Origin: Scatomonas sp963649395 | GTDB taxonomy: Bacteria; Bacillota; Clostridia; Lachnospirales; Lachnospiraceae | Length of the DNA stretch: 30,404 nucleotides | Assembly (NCBI GenBank): GCA_963649395.1 | Contig: CAVJHW010000011.1 | Span: 1 to 30,404, forward strand | Direction of reading: 5' to 3' | In this document: in pieces, positions 1 to 7,250 of the stretch | How the letters are laid out: each line of letters begins with the position of its first letter | How positions within the stretch are numbered: the first letter of the stretch is position 1 | Program-made: the position numbers and the translations under genes | Notes under the pieces: model-generated | Told to the model about the DNA's origin: nothing | The model's database searches: none | The model's input: the letters and a program-made list of their open reading frames with translations, nothing else

Positions 1-1
1 G

Positions 2-619
2 GTTGAAAAGAATGAACTGGAAAGCACAATTTATGAATTGCTTTTGGGAGAGAAGGGCTTGGATGAATGTCTGATCCATTTGGAATATGAGAATCTTGAT
101 CTGTTGCCTTCTAATGTGAATTTGGCTGGAGCTGAGATTGAGTTGATTGAGGTGGAAAATAAAGAGTACATCTTAAAGGAACAGATTGATCAGGTTCGGG
201 AAAGTTATGATTATATTATTATTGACTGTCCTCCTTCCTTGAATATGTTAACAGTGAATGCTATGACAACCGCGGATACCATTCTGGTACCTATCCAATG
301 TGAATATTATGCTTTGGAGGGGCTGGCACAGCTGATGAATACTGTGGAGTTGGTGAAGGATAGATTGAATCCCTCCTTGGGGATCGAGGGCGTTGTATTT
401 ACTATGTATGATGCGCGGACGAATCTCTCTCTCCAGGTAGCAGAGAATGTGAGGGAGAATCTGAATCAGAAAATCTATAAAACCGTGATTCCTCGAAATG
501 TCCGTCTGGCGGAAGCCCCCAGTTATGGAATGCCTATCATAGATTACGATACGAAATCCGCAGGGGCTGAAAGCTATCGTCAATTAGCCAGAGAAGTGAT
601 GGGTATAGAGGAGATGTAA
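2..619 (+). CDS. parA: ParA/Soj chromosome-partitioning ATPase, 5'-truncated by window edge
   Basis: ParA-family ATPases of the deviant Walker A (MinD/ParA) group work with ParB-parS complexes in chromosome segregation and in regulating DnaA. The reading frame is open from base 2, so the N-terminus with the Walker A loop lies outside the window. About 205 residues are visible. The Walker B motif is clear as IIIDCPPS, followed by the family pattern of a switch region (TILVPIQCEYYALEGL) and the C-terminal VIPRNVRLAEAPSYG block that is almost diagnostic for Soj. A TTG at 38 could pose as a start, but the coding frame and family homology continue upstream of it, so it is internal. parB follows 42 bases later. 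The 3' end of this gene has been duplicated in tandem (591-670). Assignment is firm; only the start is unknown. Confidence 0.95.
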   Translation, partial: VEKNELESTIYELLLGEKGLDECLIHLEYENLDLLPSNVNLAGAEIELIEVENKEYILKEQIDQVRESYDYIIIDCPPSLNMLTVNAMTTADTILVPIQCEYYALEGLAQLMNTVELVKDRLNPSLGIEGVVFTMYDARTNLSLQVAENVRENLNQKIYKTVIPRNVRLAEAPSYGMPIIDYDTKSAGAESYRQLAREVMGIEEM

Positions 620-670
620 GGTGACAGCTGGAGAAGTCATGGGTATAAGGGAGGATGTAAGGTGACAGTC
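591..670 (+). repeat. 40-bp tandem duplication across the parA/parB junction
   Basis: Bases 591-630 and 631-670 are near-identical direct copies. Both carry the ATGTAAGGTGACAG string, which holds the parA stop codon and the parB-type GTG start. The first copy encodes the last residues of ParA. The GTG at 621 opens a 14-codon reading frame that stops at 663-665, and the second copy supplies the ribosome binding site (AGGGAGGATG) and the GTG at 662 actually used by parB. The few differences lie around the ribosome binding site, which is stronger in the second copy. Confidence 0.85.
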
Positions 671-1600
671 AGAAAAGGTGGTCTGAATAAGGGGAAGGGT
701 CTGGAAACATTGATCCCTCAAAAAAAGCCGAGGGTTCAGGAGATAGAGGGCAAGGAGCCGGAGGCTAAGGTAGAGGTAGTTGAGAAAATTGTAGAGAAAA
801 TCGTAGAAAAACCAGTCGAGGTCCAGGTGAAAGTATCGGAAATCGTTCCAAACAGCCAGCAGCCCAGGAAAGAGTTTGATGAGGATGCCCTGTTAGAATT
901 GTCGGAATCTATTAAACAATTTGGAATTCTGCAGCCCCTTTTGGTGCAAAAGAAGGGAAAATATTACGAGATCATAGCCGGAGAACGTCGATGGAGGGCC
1001 GCAAAGCTGGCAGGCTTGAAGACAGCGCCGGTTATTATCAAGGAATTTTCTCCCCAGGAGACGGTGGAGATCTCTCTCATCGAGAATATCCAAAGGGAAA
1101 ATCTCAACGCCATAGAGGAAGCCTATGCTTACAAGCGTCTTATCGAAGAGTTTCATTTGAAACAGGACGAGGTTGCAGAAAGGGTATCTAAGAGCAGGGC
1201 GGCGGTTACCAACTCCATGCGGCTTCTGAAGCTGGAGAAAAGGGTGCAGAAAATGCTGGTGGATGAAATGATTTCCAGCGGTCATGCCCGAGCTATCCTG
1301 GGGGTGGAGGATCCGGAGACCCAATATATTCTGGCCCAAAGGGTCTTTGATGAAAAGCTGAGTGTCCGAGAAACGGAAAAATTGGTAAAGCAGCTCACAA
1401 ATCCCAAAAAACAGGTGGAGAAGGTGGTAGATGAGCAGACAGAGGCCATCTATCAGAAGCTGGAGGAAAAATTGAAGGGAATCGTGGGTACCAAGGTGTC
1501 TATCTTGAAAAATAAGGGAAATAAGGGTAAGATAGAGATCGAGTACTATTCCCAGGATGAGCTGGAGCGTATCATAGACTTATTTGAAACCATAAGATAA
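662..1600 (+). CDS. parB: ParB/Spo0J chromosome-partitioning protein
   Basis: ParB binds centromere-like parS sites, spreads as a CTP-dependent clamp, and stimulates ParA ATPase. The 312-residue protein shows a basic N-terminal ParA-contact segment (KGGLNKGKGLETLIP), a ParB/Srx nuclease-like domain with the GERRWRAAKLAG box near residue 107, the ENIQRENLNAIEEA segment, and a helix-turn-helix (LKQDEVAERVSKSRAAVTN) followed by the C-terminal dimerisation domain. Residues about 38-55 form a short VEKIVEKIVEKPVEV repeat, longer than in most homologues, which probably extends the linker. The start is GTG, chosen because AGGGAGG sits 8 bases upstream and it opens on the conserved N-terminus. It is in an operon with parA; the usual noc/rsmG neighbours are not visible. 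Confidence 0.96.
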   Translation: MTVRKGGLNKGKGLETLIPQKKPRVQEIEGKEPEAKVEVVEKIVEKIVEKPVEVQVKVSEIVPNSQQPRKEFDEDALLELSESIKQFGILQPLLVQKKGKYYEIIAGERRWRAAKLAGLKTAPVIIKEFSPQETVEISLIENIQRENLNAIEEAYAYKRLIEEFHLKQDEVAERVSKSRAAVTNSMRLLKLEKRVQKMLVDEMISSGHARAILGVEDPETQYILAQRVFDEKLSVRETEKLVKQLTNPKKQVEKVVDEQTEAIYQKLEEKLKGIVGTKVSILKNKGNKGKIEIEYYSQDELERIIDLFETIR

Positions 1601-1614
1601 GGGGAGACATAGAA

Positions 1615-2121
1615 ATGAGCGCGCTATTTGAGAAAATGGGCGTGGATATGGGGTTAATTGTCTTGCTGCTGGTGGTTTTGGTACTCGTGCTGACCGTGAT
1701 TACTGTCAGCATGTCCATTCGTCTCAGCAGATTGACCAGAAAATATCGCATATTCATGAAGGGAAAGGATGGACAATCTCTGGAAAAAGCCTTTAGCCAG
1801 ACCTTTCGGGAAATCGACAGGCTGGGGGATTTGGGAGAACGCCACCACCATCACATAGAGAGGCTGACAAAGCAATATAAGAGCACCTTGAATAAATATG
1901 GAATTGTAAAATACGATGCCTTCGATGACGTAGGCGGCAAGCTGAGCTTTGCATTAGCTATGCTGGATAGCAACAATTCCGGATTTATCCTGGATGCCAT
2001 CCATAGCAGAGACAATTGCTTCCTCTATCTCAAGGAGATCGTAAATGGGGAATCCTATATTATGTTAAGCGATGAGGAGATAAGGGCTTTGAAGGAAGCA
2101 GTGAATGATTATGAGGAATAA
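1615..2121 (+). CDS. DUF4446 family membrane-anchored protein
   Basis: This 168-residue protein has one strong N-terminal transmembrane segment (residues about 13-33, a run of Leu/Val), a basic/coiled segment, and the DUF4446 signature region with KYGIVKYDAFDDVGGKLSFALAML read in two parts, ending in the LSDEEIRALKEA motif. DUF4446 genes very commonly sit immediately downstream of parB in Clostridia, as here (14-base gap), but their role is not established. A cluster of four histidines (residues 76-79) is unusual and could be fortuitous. Topology predicts a cytoplasmic C-terminal domain. Family assignment rests on motif recall and context, and is confident; function is unknown. Confidence 0.9.
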   Translation: MSALFEKMGVDMGLIVLLLVVLVLVLTVITVSMSIRLSRLTRKYRIFMKGKDGQSLEKAFSQTFREIDRLGDLGERHHHHIERLTKQYKSTLNKYGIVKYDAFDDVGGKLSFALAMLDSNNSGFILDAIHSRDNCFLYLKEIVNGESYIMLSDEEIRALKEAVNDYEE

Positions 2122-2199
2122 GGCCCTGATGGAACAGGGAATTGCATAAGAAGAGAGAGACCCGCACAGGCGGTGGAACAGCAAGAGGAGGAAAAATAG

Positions 2200-3486
2200 A
2201 TGCTGGATATTAAATTTTTGAGAGAAAACCCGGATCTGGTAAGACAGAATATTAAGAATAAATTTCAGGATGAGAAGCTGCCCATGGTGGATGAGGTCAT
2301 CAGCCTGGATAAGGAGAACAGGGAGATCAAGCAGGAGGTGGAAGCCTTAAGAGCTCAGAGAAATAAGGCTTCCAAGGAAATCGGTAAGCTGATGGGTCAG
2401 GGAAAGAAGGAGGAGGCAGAAGAGCTGAAGAAGAATATTGCCGCCTCCGGCGCCCGTATTGAGGAGCTGACTGCCAGGGAGCGGGAAGTGGAGGAGGAAT
2501 TGAAGAAAAGGATGATGTTCATTCCTCAGATCATTGATCCCTCTGTGCCCATCGGAAAAGATGACAGCGAAAATGTGGAAATTCAGAAATATGGGGAACC
2601 CAAGGTGCCGGATTTCGAGATTCCCTACCATACAGATATTATGGAAAGCTTTCATGGAATCGATCTGGACAGTGCCCGGAGGGTGGCCGGCAATGGCTTC
2701 TATTATCTGATGGGCGATATTGCAAGACTTCATTCCGCTGTGATTGCTTATGCCAGAGATTTTATGATTGACCGGGGCTTTACCTATTGTGTGCCCCCCT
2801 TCATGATCCGCAGCGACGTGGTGACCGGTGTTATGAGCTTCTCGGAAATGGAAGCCATGATGTACAAGATTGAAGGGGAGGATCTCTATCTGATCGGGAC
2901 CAGTGAGCATTCTATGATCGGAAAATTCATCGATCAGATTCTTCCGGAGAACCATCTGCCTTTGACCTTGACCTCTTATTCCCCCTGCTTCCGAAAGGAA
3001 AAGGGAGCCCATGGCCTGGAGGAAAAAGGGGTATATAGAATCCATCAATTTGAGAAGCAGGAGATGATCGTAGTTTGCAAGCCGGAGGACAGTATGACCT
3101 GGTATGATAAGCTCTGGCAGAATACGGTAGATCTTTTCCGGTCTATGGATATCCCCGTGAGAACCCTGGAATGCTGTTCCGGTGATCTGGCTGACCTCAA
3201 GGTCAAATCCTGCGATGTGGAAGCCTGGTCCCCCCGCCAAAAGAAGTATTTCGAGGTGGGAAGCTGCTCCAACCTGGGAGATGCCCAGGCTCGACGGCTG
3301 AAGATCCGGGTACAGGGGGAGAATGGCAAATATCTGGCTCATACCCTGAATAATACCGTAGTGGCACCGCCCCGTATGCTTATCGCCTTCCTGGAGAATA
3401 ATTTGAATGCAGACGGCACGGTCTCTATTCCTGAGAAGCTCCGTCCTTATATGGGAGGAAAGGAAAAGTTAATACCTGTGAAATGA
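2200..3486 (+). CDS. serS: Seryl-tRNA synthetase, variant motif 2/3 subtype
   Basis: Class II synthetase charging tRNA-Ser in the cytoplasm. The 428-residue length is normal. Residues 1-110 form the tRNA-binding coiled-coil arm (MLDIKFLRENPDLVRQNIKNK start, then long Glu/Lys helices). The catalytic domain carries the serine-binding TSE motif (IGTSEHSMIGKF in place of the usual TAEVPLTN), motif 2 with the ATP-binding Arg in CFRKEKGAHGLEEKG, the HQFEKQEM strand, and motif 3 as NNTVVAPPRMLIAFLEN instead of the common GSGLAVGRTL form; the catalytic motif 3 Arg is kept. The C-terminus ends LRPYMGGKEKL as expected. The start has AAGAGGAGG upstream. No T-box fold was recognised in the 78-base leader. 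Likely the housekeeping enzyme, since no other serS is in view. Confidence 0.95.
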   Translation: MLDIKFLRENPDLVRQNIKNKFQDEKLPMVDEVISLDKENREIKQEVEALRAQRNKASKEIGKLMGQGKKEEAEELKKNIAASGARIEELTAREREVEEELKKRMMFIPQIIDPSVPIGKDDSENVEIQKYGEPKVPDFEIPYHTDIMESFHGIDLDSARRVAGNGFYYLMGDIARLHSAVIAYARDFMIDRGFTYCVPPFMIRSDVVTGVMSFSEMEAMMYKIEGEDLYLIGTSEHSMIGKFIDQILPENHLPLTLTSYSPCFRKEKGAHGLEEKGVYRIHQFEKQEMIVVCKPEDSMTWYDKLWQNTVDLFRSMDIPVRTLECCSGDLADLKVKSCDVEAWSPRQKKYFEVGSCSNLGDAQARRLKIRVQGENGKYLAHTLNNTVVAPPRMLIAFLENNLNADGTVSIPEKLRPYMGGKEKLIPVK

Positions 3487-3552
3487 GAAGAAAGGGAAAG
3501 CGGATCCCTGAGAGATGAGAGAAAAGGAAAAGCTAATACCAGTGAGATGAGA
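3460..3552 (+). repeat. Diverged duplication of the serS 3' end
   Basis: The last codons and stop of serS (3460-3488) recur with three mismatches at 3524-3552, an offset of 64 bases. The second copy is non-coding. It overlaps a small inverted repeat, CCAGTGA at 3539-3545 and TCACTGG at 3557-3563, which could form a weak hairpin but lacks a U-tract. Confidence 0.7.
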
Positions 3553-3592
3553 GATTTCACTGGAATATGGCTACCGGAAGGGAGGTGTAACC

Positions 3593-4471
3593 ATGCATAA
3601 GTATCTAAAATCCATCGGTTTTGGAAAAGTGGAGAGAAAGAGGGAGGTGGATCTCCTTCTGGAGGATGTAAAGAACCACTATGATAAGAAAAATGTAGTG
3701 AAAAAAGAGGATGGGCATTTCTTTGTGGAATTGATCAAGGAATACGGCCACGACTGTGGAATCACCCTGTGCGGCGATTATGATGAAAACCATGTCTTCC
3801 AGATGGAATACTTCTATCCCTATTTCAGGGGGTCAGAGATTTCCTCCAGGGAGGAGGTTCTGGTGGAAAGACATTCGGACAAGGAGTCCTATGGGGGCCT
3901 TTGCGATGATATGCGGGTGGGATTCTCCTTGATCTTTTACCTGATTCATGCCTCCAATTATCTGTCTATCAAGCAAAGAGGGGTCCTGCGGGAGCTCCAG
4001 ACCTCCCTGACCTTGTCTGGACTGGCGGATTCCGGCACTATCCTCTTCCCTGTCTCCAAGGACAGAATACAGTTGGAGGAGGACAGGAAGCTGTCCCAGC
4101 AGAGAAGTTCCCTGATGGCCGCTGCCCGCAACGGGGATGAGGAGGCGATGGAAAGCCTGACCATGGAGGATATTGACATCTACAGCATGATCTCCAGGCG
4201 GATTCAATATGAGGATGTCTATACCATTGTGGATTCTCATTTCATGCCCTGCGGCATAGAGTGCGACCAATATAGCATCATGGGAGAGATCACTGGATGC
4301 GATACGGCGGTCAATTCCCTCACCGGCGAGAAACTCCACCAGCTCAAGGTGGTATGCAGCGACATCACCCTGGATATCTGCATCAATGAAAAGGACCTGG
4401 TGGGAATTCCTGAGGTGGGAAGAAGATTCAAGGGAGGGATATGGCTGCAGGGGATGGTAAATGAACCATAA
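3593..4471 (+). CDS. DUF3881 family protein
   Basis: A soluble 292-residue protein with no signal peptide or membrane segment. The start MHKYLKSIGFGKVERKREVDLLL is typical of the DUF3881 family, which is largely confined to Lachnospiraceae and relatives and has no known function. The start is set by GGGAGGTG 7 bases upstream. Visible features are an acidic N-terminal half, a central EEAMESLTMEDIDIYSMISRR helix, and a beta-rich C-terminal part (ECDQYSIMGEITGCDTAVN) that resembles a small ligand- or nucleic-acid-binding barrel, although that is only an impression. It is separated from serS by about 100 bases containing the duplicated serS tail, so co-transcription is possible but not shown. Confidence 0.85.
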   Translation: MHKYLKSIGFGKVERKREVDLLLEDVKNHYDKKNVVKKEDGHFFVELIKEYGHDCGITLCGDYDENHVFQMEYFYPYFRGSEISSREEVLVERHSDKESYGGLCDDMRVGFSLIFYLIHASNYLSIKQRGVLRELQTSLTLSGLADSGTILFPVSKDRIQLEEDRKLSQQRSSLMAAARNGDEEAMESLTMEDIDIYSMISRRIQYEDVYTIVDSHFMPCGIECDQYSIMGEITGCDTAVNSLTGEKLHQLKVVCSDITLDICINEKDLVGIPEVGRRFKGGIWLQGMVNEP

Positions 4472-4581
4472 CCGATGGGTGCGTCCTCTGCCTTCCGATG
4501 GGGACAGCGGCTCTTTCTCAGTCATTTGGGCTGAGGCAGGGTAGGCAGAGTCTTGTGAGTTGGATGGAAGGGAATCGTCTT

Positions 4582-5372
4582 ATGGAATTAAAGATTCCGG
4601 TTGGAATTTCGGATTTTGCCAGGATCCGAAGAGAGCCGGGAACTCTTTCGGGGACTGGAGATTGCAAAAAGGAAGGAAATCTGCGAAAAATGGATGAATC
4701 TGATGTTCCCCTGGCTAAGGCCAGTAGTGGCGGATATTATCTCCAGGACCCGCTTCCATGAGTATTTTGGATTTACCCAGGAAGAGGTGAATCGAATTCT
4801 GGAAGATGCGGATGCAGGGAAACAAAAGGAAAAGGTGAAGGAATGGTATGATGGCTACCATTTCGGAGATTTTGCTTGCCGGCGGCACCATTTGCCAGAA
4901 GGTAGATGAGAACCTGACTTATGAGGAGCTCCATTCCTCAGAGGATAATTTCTGGAGTATTCTCTACTTGTCAGGTTATCTGACGAGAGCCCAGATGTCT
5001 GCGATGGGGGATGCGGTGGCTCTTGCTATCCCCAATGCGGAGATTCGGGAGATCTACCAGACGTCGATCCTGCGGTGGTTTACTGATACTGCCAGGACAT
5101 GGAACAGGAAGGAGCTTTCTGCTGCCGTCTGGGAAGGGAGGAGCAGGGAGCTTACAGAGAGCATGAGCCGCCTCTTGCGCAGAACCATCAGCTACCATGA
5201 CTACAGGGAGGATTTCTATCATGCATTTCTTGCCGGAATCTTCGCCGGAGCCGGATATGTGGTGGAATCTAACAGGGAGCATGGGGAGGGACGCAGTGAT
5301 GTGGTGGTTTGTGATCCGGCTCAGGGTCGAGTGGCTGTCTTCTTCGCAAAAGTTTGTAAAGCATACCCTTAA
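4582..5372 (+). pseudogene. Remnant of an AAA-ATPase-like / PD-(D/E)XK nuclease gene
   Basis: Fragments of one protein family appear in order but in three different frames. MELKIPVGISDFARIRRE (from 4582) matches the N-terminus of the AAA-ATPase-like family (PF09820). ELFRGLEIAKRKEICEKWMN and EYFGFTQEEVNRILED then KEWYDGYHFGD (4640-4870) match its middle. LTYEELHSSEDNFWSILYLSGYLT and YREDFYHAFLAGIFAGAGY followed by VESNREHGEGRSDVVV (4905-5330) match the lid and the C-terminal PD-(D/E)XK part (PF08011). The Walker A region is deleted, at least two frameshifts are needed, and the E-x-K end of the nuclease motif is lost. The intact family runs to about 500-600 residues, so roughly half is gone. 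The end is approximate. These genes are abundant and frequently decayed in gut anaerobes. Confidence 0.85.
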
Positions 5373-5552
5373 CTTTTTTCAAAACAAGCCAGAACTCTTT
5401 TGGGGCATATTTTTTGCCGACGGTGTCAAACGCTCCAGCCCACGACAGATTTGCATCCGCCGTCCGGTGCTTTCCATGAAATTTATTAGTGAGGAGGACG
5501 GCTGTACAAACATTGGTGAAGGGACTATAATGGGGGGCAGGAGGATAATAGG

Positions 5553-6545
5553 ATGGAAGATTGGAACGGCAGTGCAGAGAACGAGAAGGGGGAAGCCCAG
5601 AAGGCTTGCAAAGGAACTGAGAAGGAAGTCCAGAAGGTTTACAAAGGAACTGAGAAGGAGGAAGTCCTGAAGGTCAGTGCAGAGGATGAGAAGCGTGTAA
5701 AAGGGATGGGCTTTTTGCGCAATAAGGGGACGGATTTGTTTTCGGCTCGGGTGGTGACAGTGAATGGGAAGATTACGGCAGCCCAGCAGCGTTGCCTGGC
5801 AGATGCGGCAGAGCAATTCGGCAACGGGATCCTTACCTTTACTACCCGTCTATCGGTGGAGATACAGGGCATTCCCTATGAGAGAATCGAGGAATTCCAG
5901 AATTTTATCGCCAAGGAGGGACTGGCCACGGGGGGTACGGGAGCCAAGGTGAGACCGGTGGTGTCCTGTAAGGGAACTACCTGCCATTATGGCTTGCTGG
6001 ATTCCTTTGCCATCTCCGAGGAGATTCACAGGCGATTTTATCTGGGCTATCGGTCGGTTAAGCTGCCCCACAAGTTTAAGATTGCCGTGGGGGGCTGTCC
6101 CAATAACTGTGTAAAGCCTAATCTAAATGATGTGGGCATCGTTGGTCAGAGAATCCCTCATTTCCAGGCAGATAAGTGCAAGGGCTGCAAGAAGTGTGCC
6201 ATAGAGGCGGCCTGTCCCAACGGGGCGGCCAAGGTGGTGGATAAGGTTCTGCATATCGATCCCAGCCTTTGTCAGAATTGCGGGCGCTGCATCGGCCATT
6301 GTCATTTCCAGTCTATTGAGGACGGAACCTACGGATATAAGATCTATATAGGAGGGCGCTGGGGCAAGAAGGTGGCTCACGGGAGACCTTTCAGCAAGAT
6401 ATTTACCTCCAAAGAGGAGATGCTGGAGGTGGTGGAGAGAGCGATTCTCCTCTTCAAAGACCAGGGTCAGGCAGGAGAGCGGTTTGCAGACACTATCCAG
6501 AGATTGGGCTTTGACCAGGTGGAGAAGGACTTGCTACAAGACTGA
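5553..6545 (+). CDS. Siroheme nitrite/sulfite reductase-like protein with ferredoxin clusters
   Basis: A 330-residue single-half reductase of the nitrite/sulfite reductase superfamily, of the type usually annotated 4Fe-4S binding protein or AsrC-like. Residues 50-110 hold the ferredoxin-like half domain with TFTTRLSVEI. Cys139, Cys144, Cys182 and Cys186 (CKGTTC and GGCPNNCVKP) are the expected ligands of the [4Fe-4S]-siroheme centre. Two bacterial ferredoxin clusters follow, CKGCKKCAIEAAC at 209-221 and CQNCGRCIGHC at 240-250. Residues 1-45 are a Lys/Glu-rich extension built from an 11-residue repeat (two 33-bp copies at 5593-5658), so the ancestral start was probably near residue 45. The substrate (sulfite, nitrite or other) cannot be told. 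It stands alone, with no AsrA/AsrB partner. The ATG at 5553 has GGCAGGAGG upstream. Confidence 0.88.
   Translation: MEDWNGSAENEKGEAQKACKGTEKEVQKVYKGTEKEEVLKVSAEDEKRVKGMGFLRNKGTDLFSARVVTVNGKITAAQQRCLADAAEQFGNGILTFTTRLSVEIQGIPYERIEEFQNFIAKEGLATGGTGAKVRPVVSCKGTTCHYGLLDSFAISEEIHRRFYLGYRSVKLPHKFKIAVGGCPNNCVKPNLNDVGIVGQRIPHFQADKCKGCKKCAIEAACPNGAAKVVDKVLHIDPSLCQNCGRCIGHCHFQSIEDGTYGYKIYIGGRWGKKVAHGRPFSKIFTSKEEMLEVVERAILLFKDQGQAGERFADTIQRLGFDQVEKDLLQD
5593..5658 (+). repeat. Two 33-bp in-frame repeats in the reductase N-terminus
   Basis: Units 5593-5625 and 5626-5658 share GCAAAGGAACTGAGAAGG-type sequence with a few mismatches and encode an 11-residue Lys/Glu-rich unit ending KGTEK. A third partial unit follows. 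The repeat lies outside the conserved domain. Confidence 0.85.
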
Positions 6546-6611
6546 TGACCAGGCAGAGCTTCGCAGATTGATGGCCAGTCAGACTTGGCAGACGGATGGC
6601 TAAGCAGGGCT

Positions 6612-7250
6612 TCACAGACTGACAGCAATGCCGCTGACCCGGGCCTCGATAGCCAGTTCGGTGCGATTTTTGCAGCCGGTTTTGTCTAGCATGTGCTGAA
6701 TATGCACCTTTACCGTATTTTCGGAGATTCCCAAACTGTCGGCAATCTCTGAGTTAGACAGACCCTTGGTCATGACTCTTAGCACATCCAGTTCCCTTTG
6801 GGTGAATTCGGTGCTGTTGGTGAGTCCCAGGCGGATAGATGGCGGGTGATCCGGATAGACGGATTGACCCGCCATTGTTCTGTCCATGACTTCCAGGATG
6901 GTTTCCTGGGACATTTCCTTGTACCAGAAGCTGTCGATGCCGATTTCTCTTGCCCGCTTTAGCCAGGAGGACTCAGCCATGGAGGTAACAGCGATGATCT
7001 TGATCCGGGGGTGAGTTTGCTTGATCTTTGCAGCGGCATCCAGACCATTGGAATGGTCGCTCATGAAGATATCCATGAGGATCAGGTCTACGGGAATGGC
7101 CTGCACCAGGGTGGGAGCCAGGGCAGCGGATTCTGCCGCCAGAGCCAGCTGATAGCGGTCACTGGAATTCAAGTAGAATTCGAAGAGCTGGCGGGAACTG
7201 TATTGGTCATCAATGATCATCACTCTGGTTTTTGCGCTTGCTTGTGACAT
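6612..7250 (-). CDS. NarL/FixJ-type response regulator
   Basis: A 212-residue two-domain regulator. The receiver domain has the acidic pair Asp14/Asp15 in MIIDDQYSS, the phospho-acceptor Asp60 in LILMDIFMSD, a conserved Thr in IIAVTSMAESS and a Lys in WYKEMS. The C-terminal LuxR helix-turn-helix runs FTQRELDVLRVMTKGLSNSEIAD and onward to TVKVHIQHMLDKTG. It is expected to bind DNA on phosphorylation by the kinase at 7220-8821. Its start overlaps the kinase stop by 31 bases, so the two are translationally coupled. The ATG at 7250 is preceded by AGGAAAGGA. The gene converges on the reductase gene. A target promoter was not identified. Confidence 0.95.
   Translation of the reverse strand: MSQASAKTRVMIIDDQYSSRQLFEFYLNSSDRYQLALAAESAALAPTLVQAIPVDLILMDIFMSDHSNGLDAAAKIKQTHPRIKIIAVTSMAESSWLKRAREIGIDSFWYKEMSQETILEVMDRTMAGQSVYPDHPPSIRLGLTNSTEFTQRELDVLRVMTKGLSNSEIADSLGISENTVKVHIQHMLDKTGCKNRTELAIEARVSGIAVSL

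Noticed and set aside
2122..2199. T-box leader for serS
   Set aside because: The gap is only 78 bases and contains neither the T-box sequence nor a terminator hairpin.
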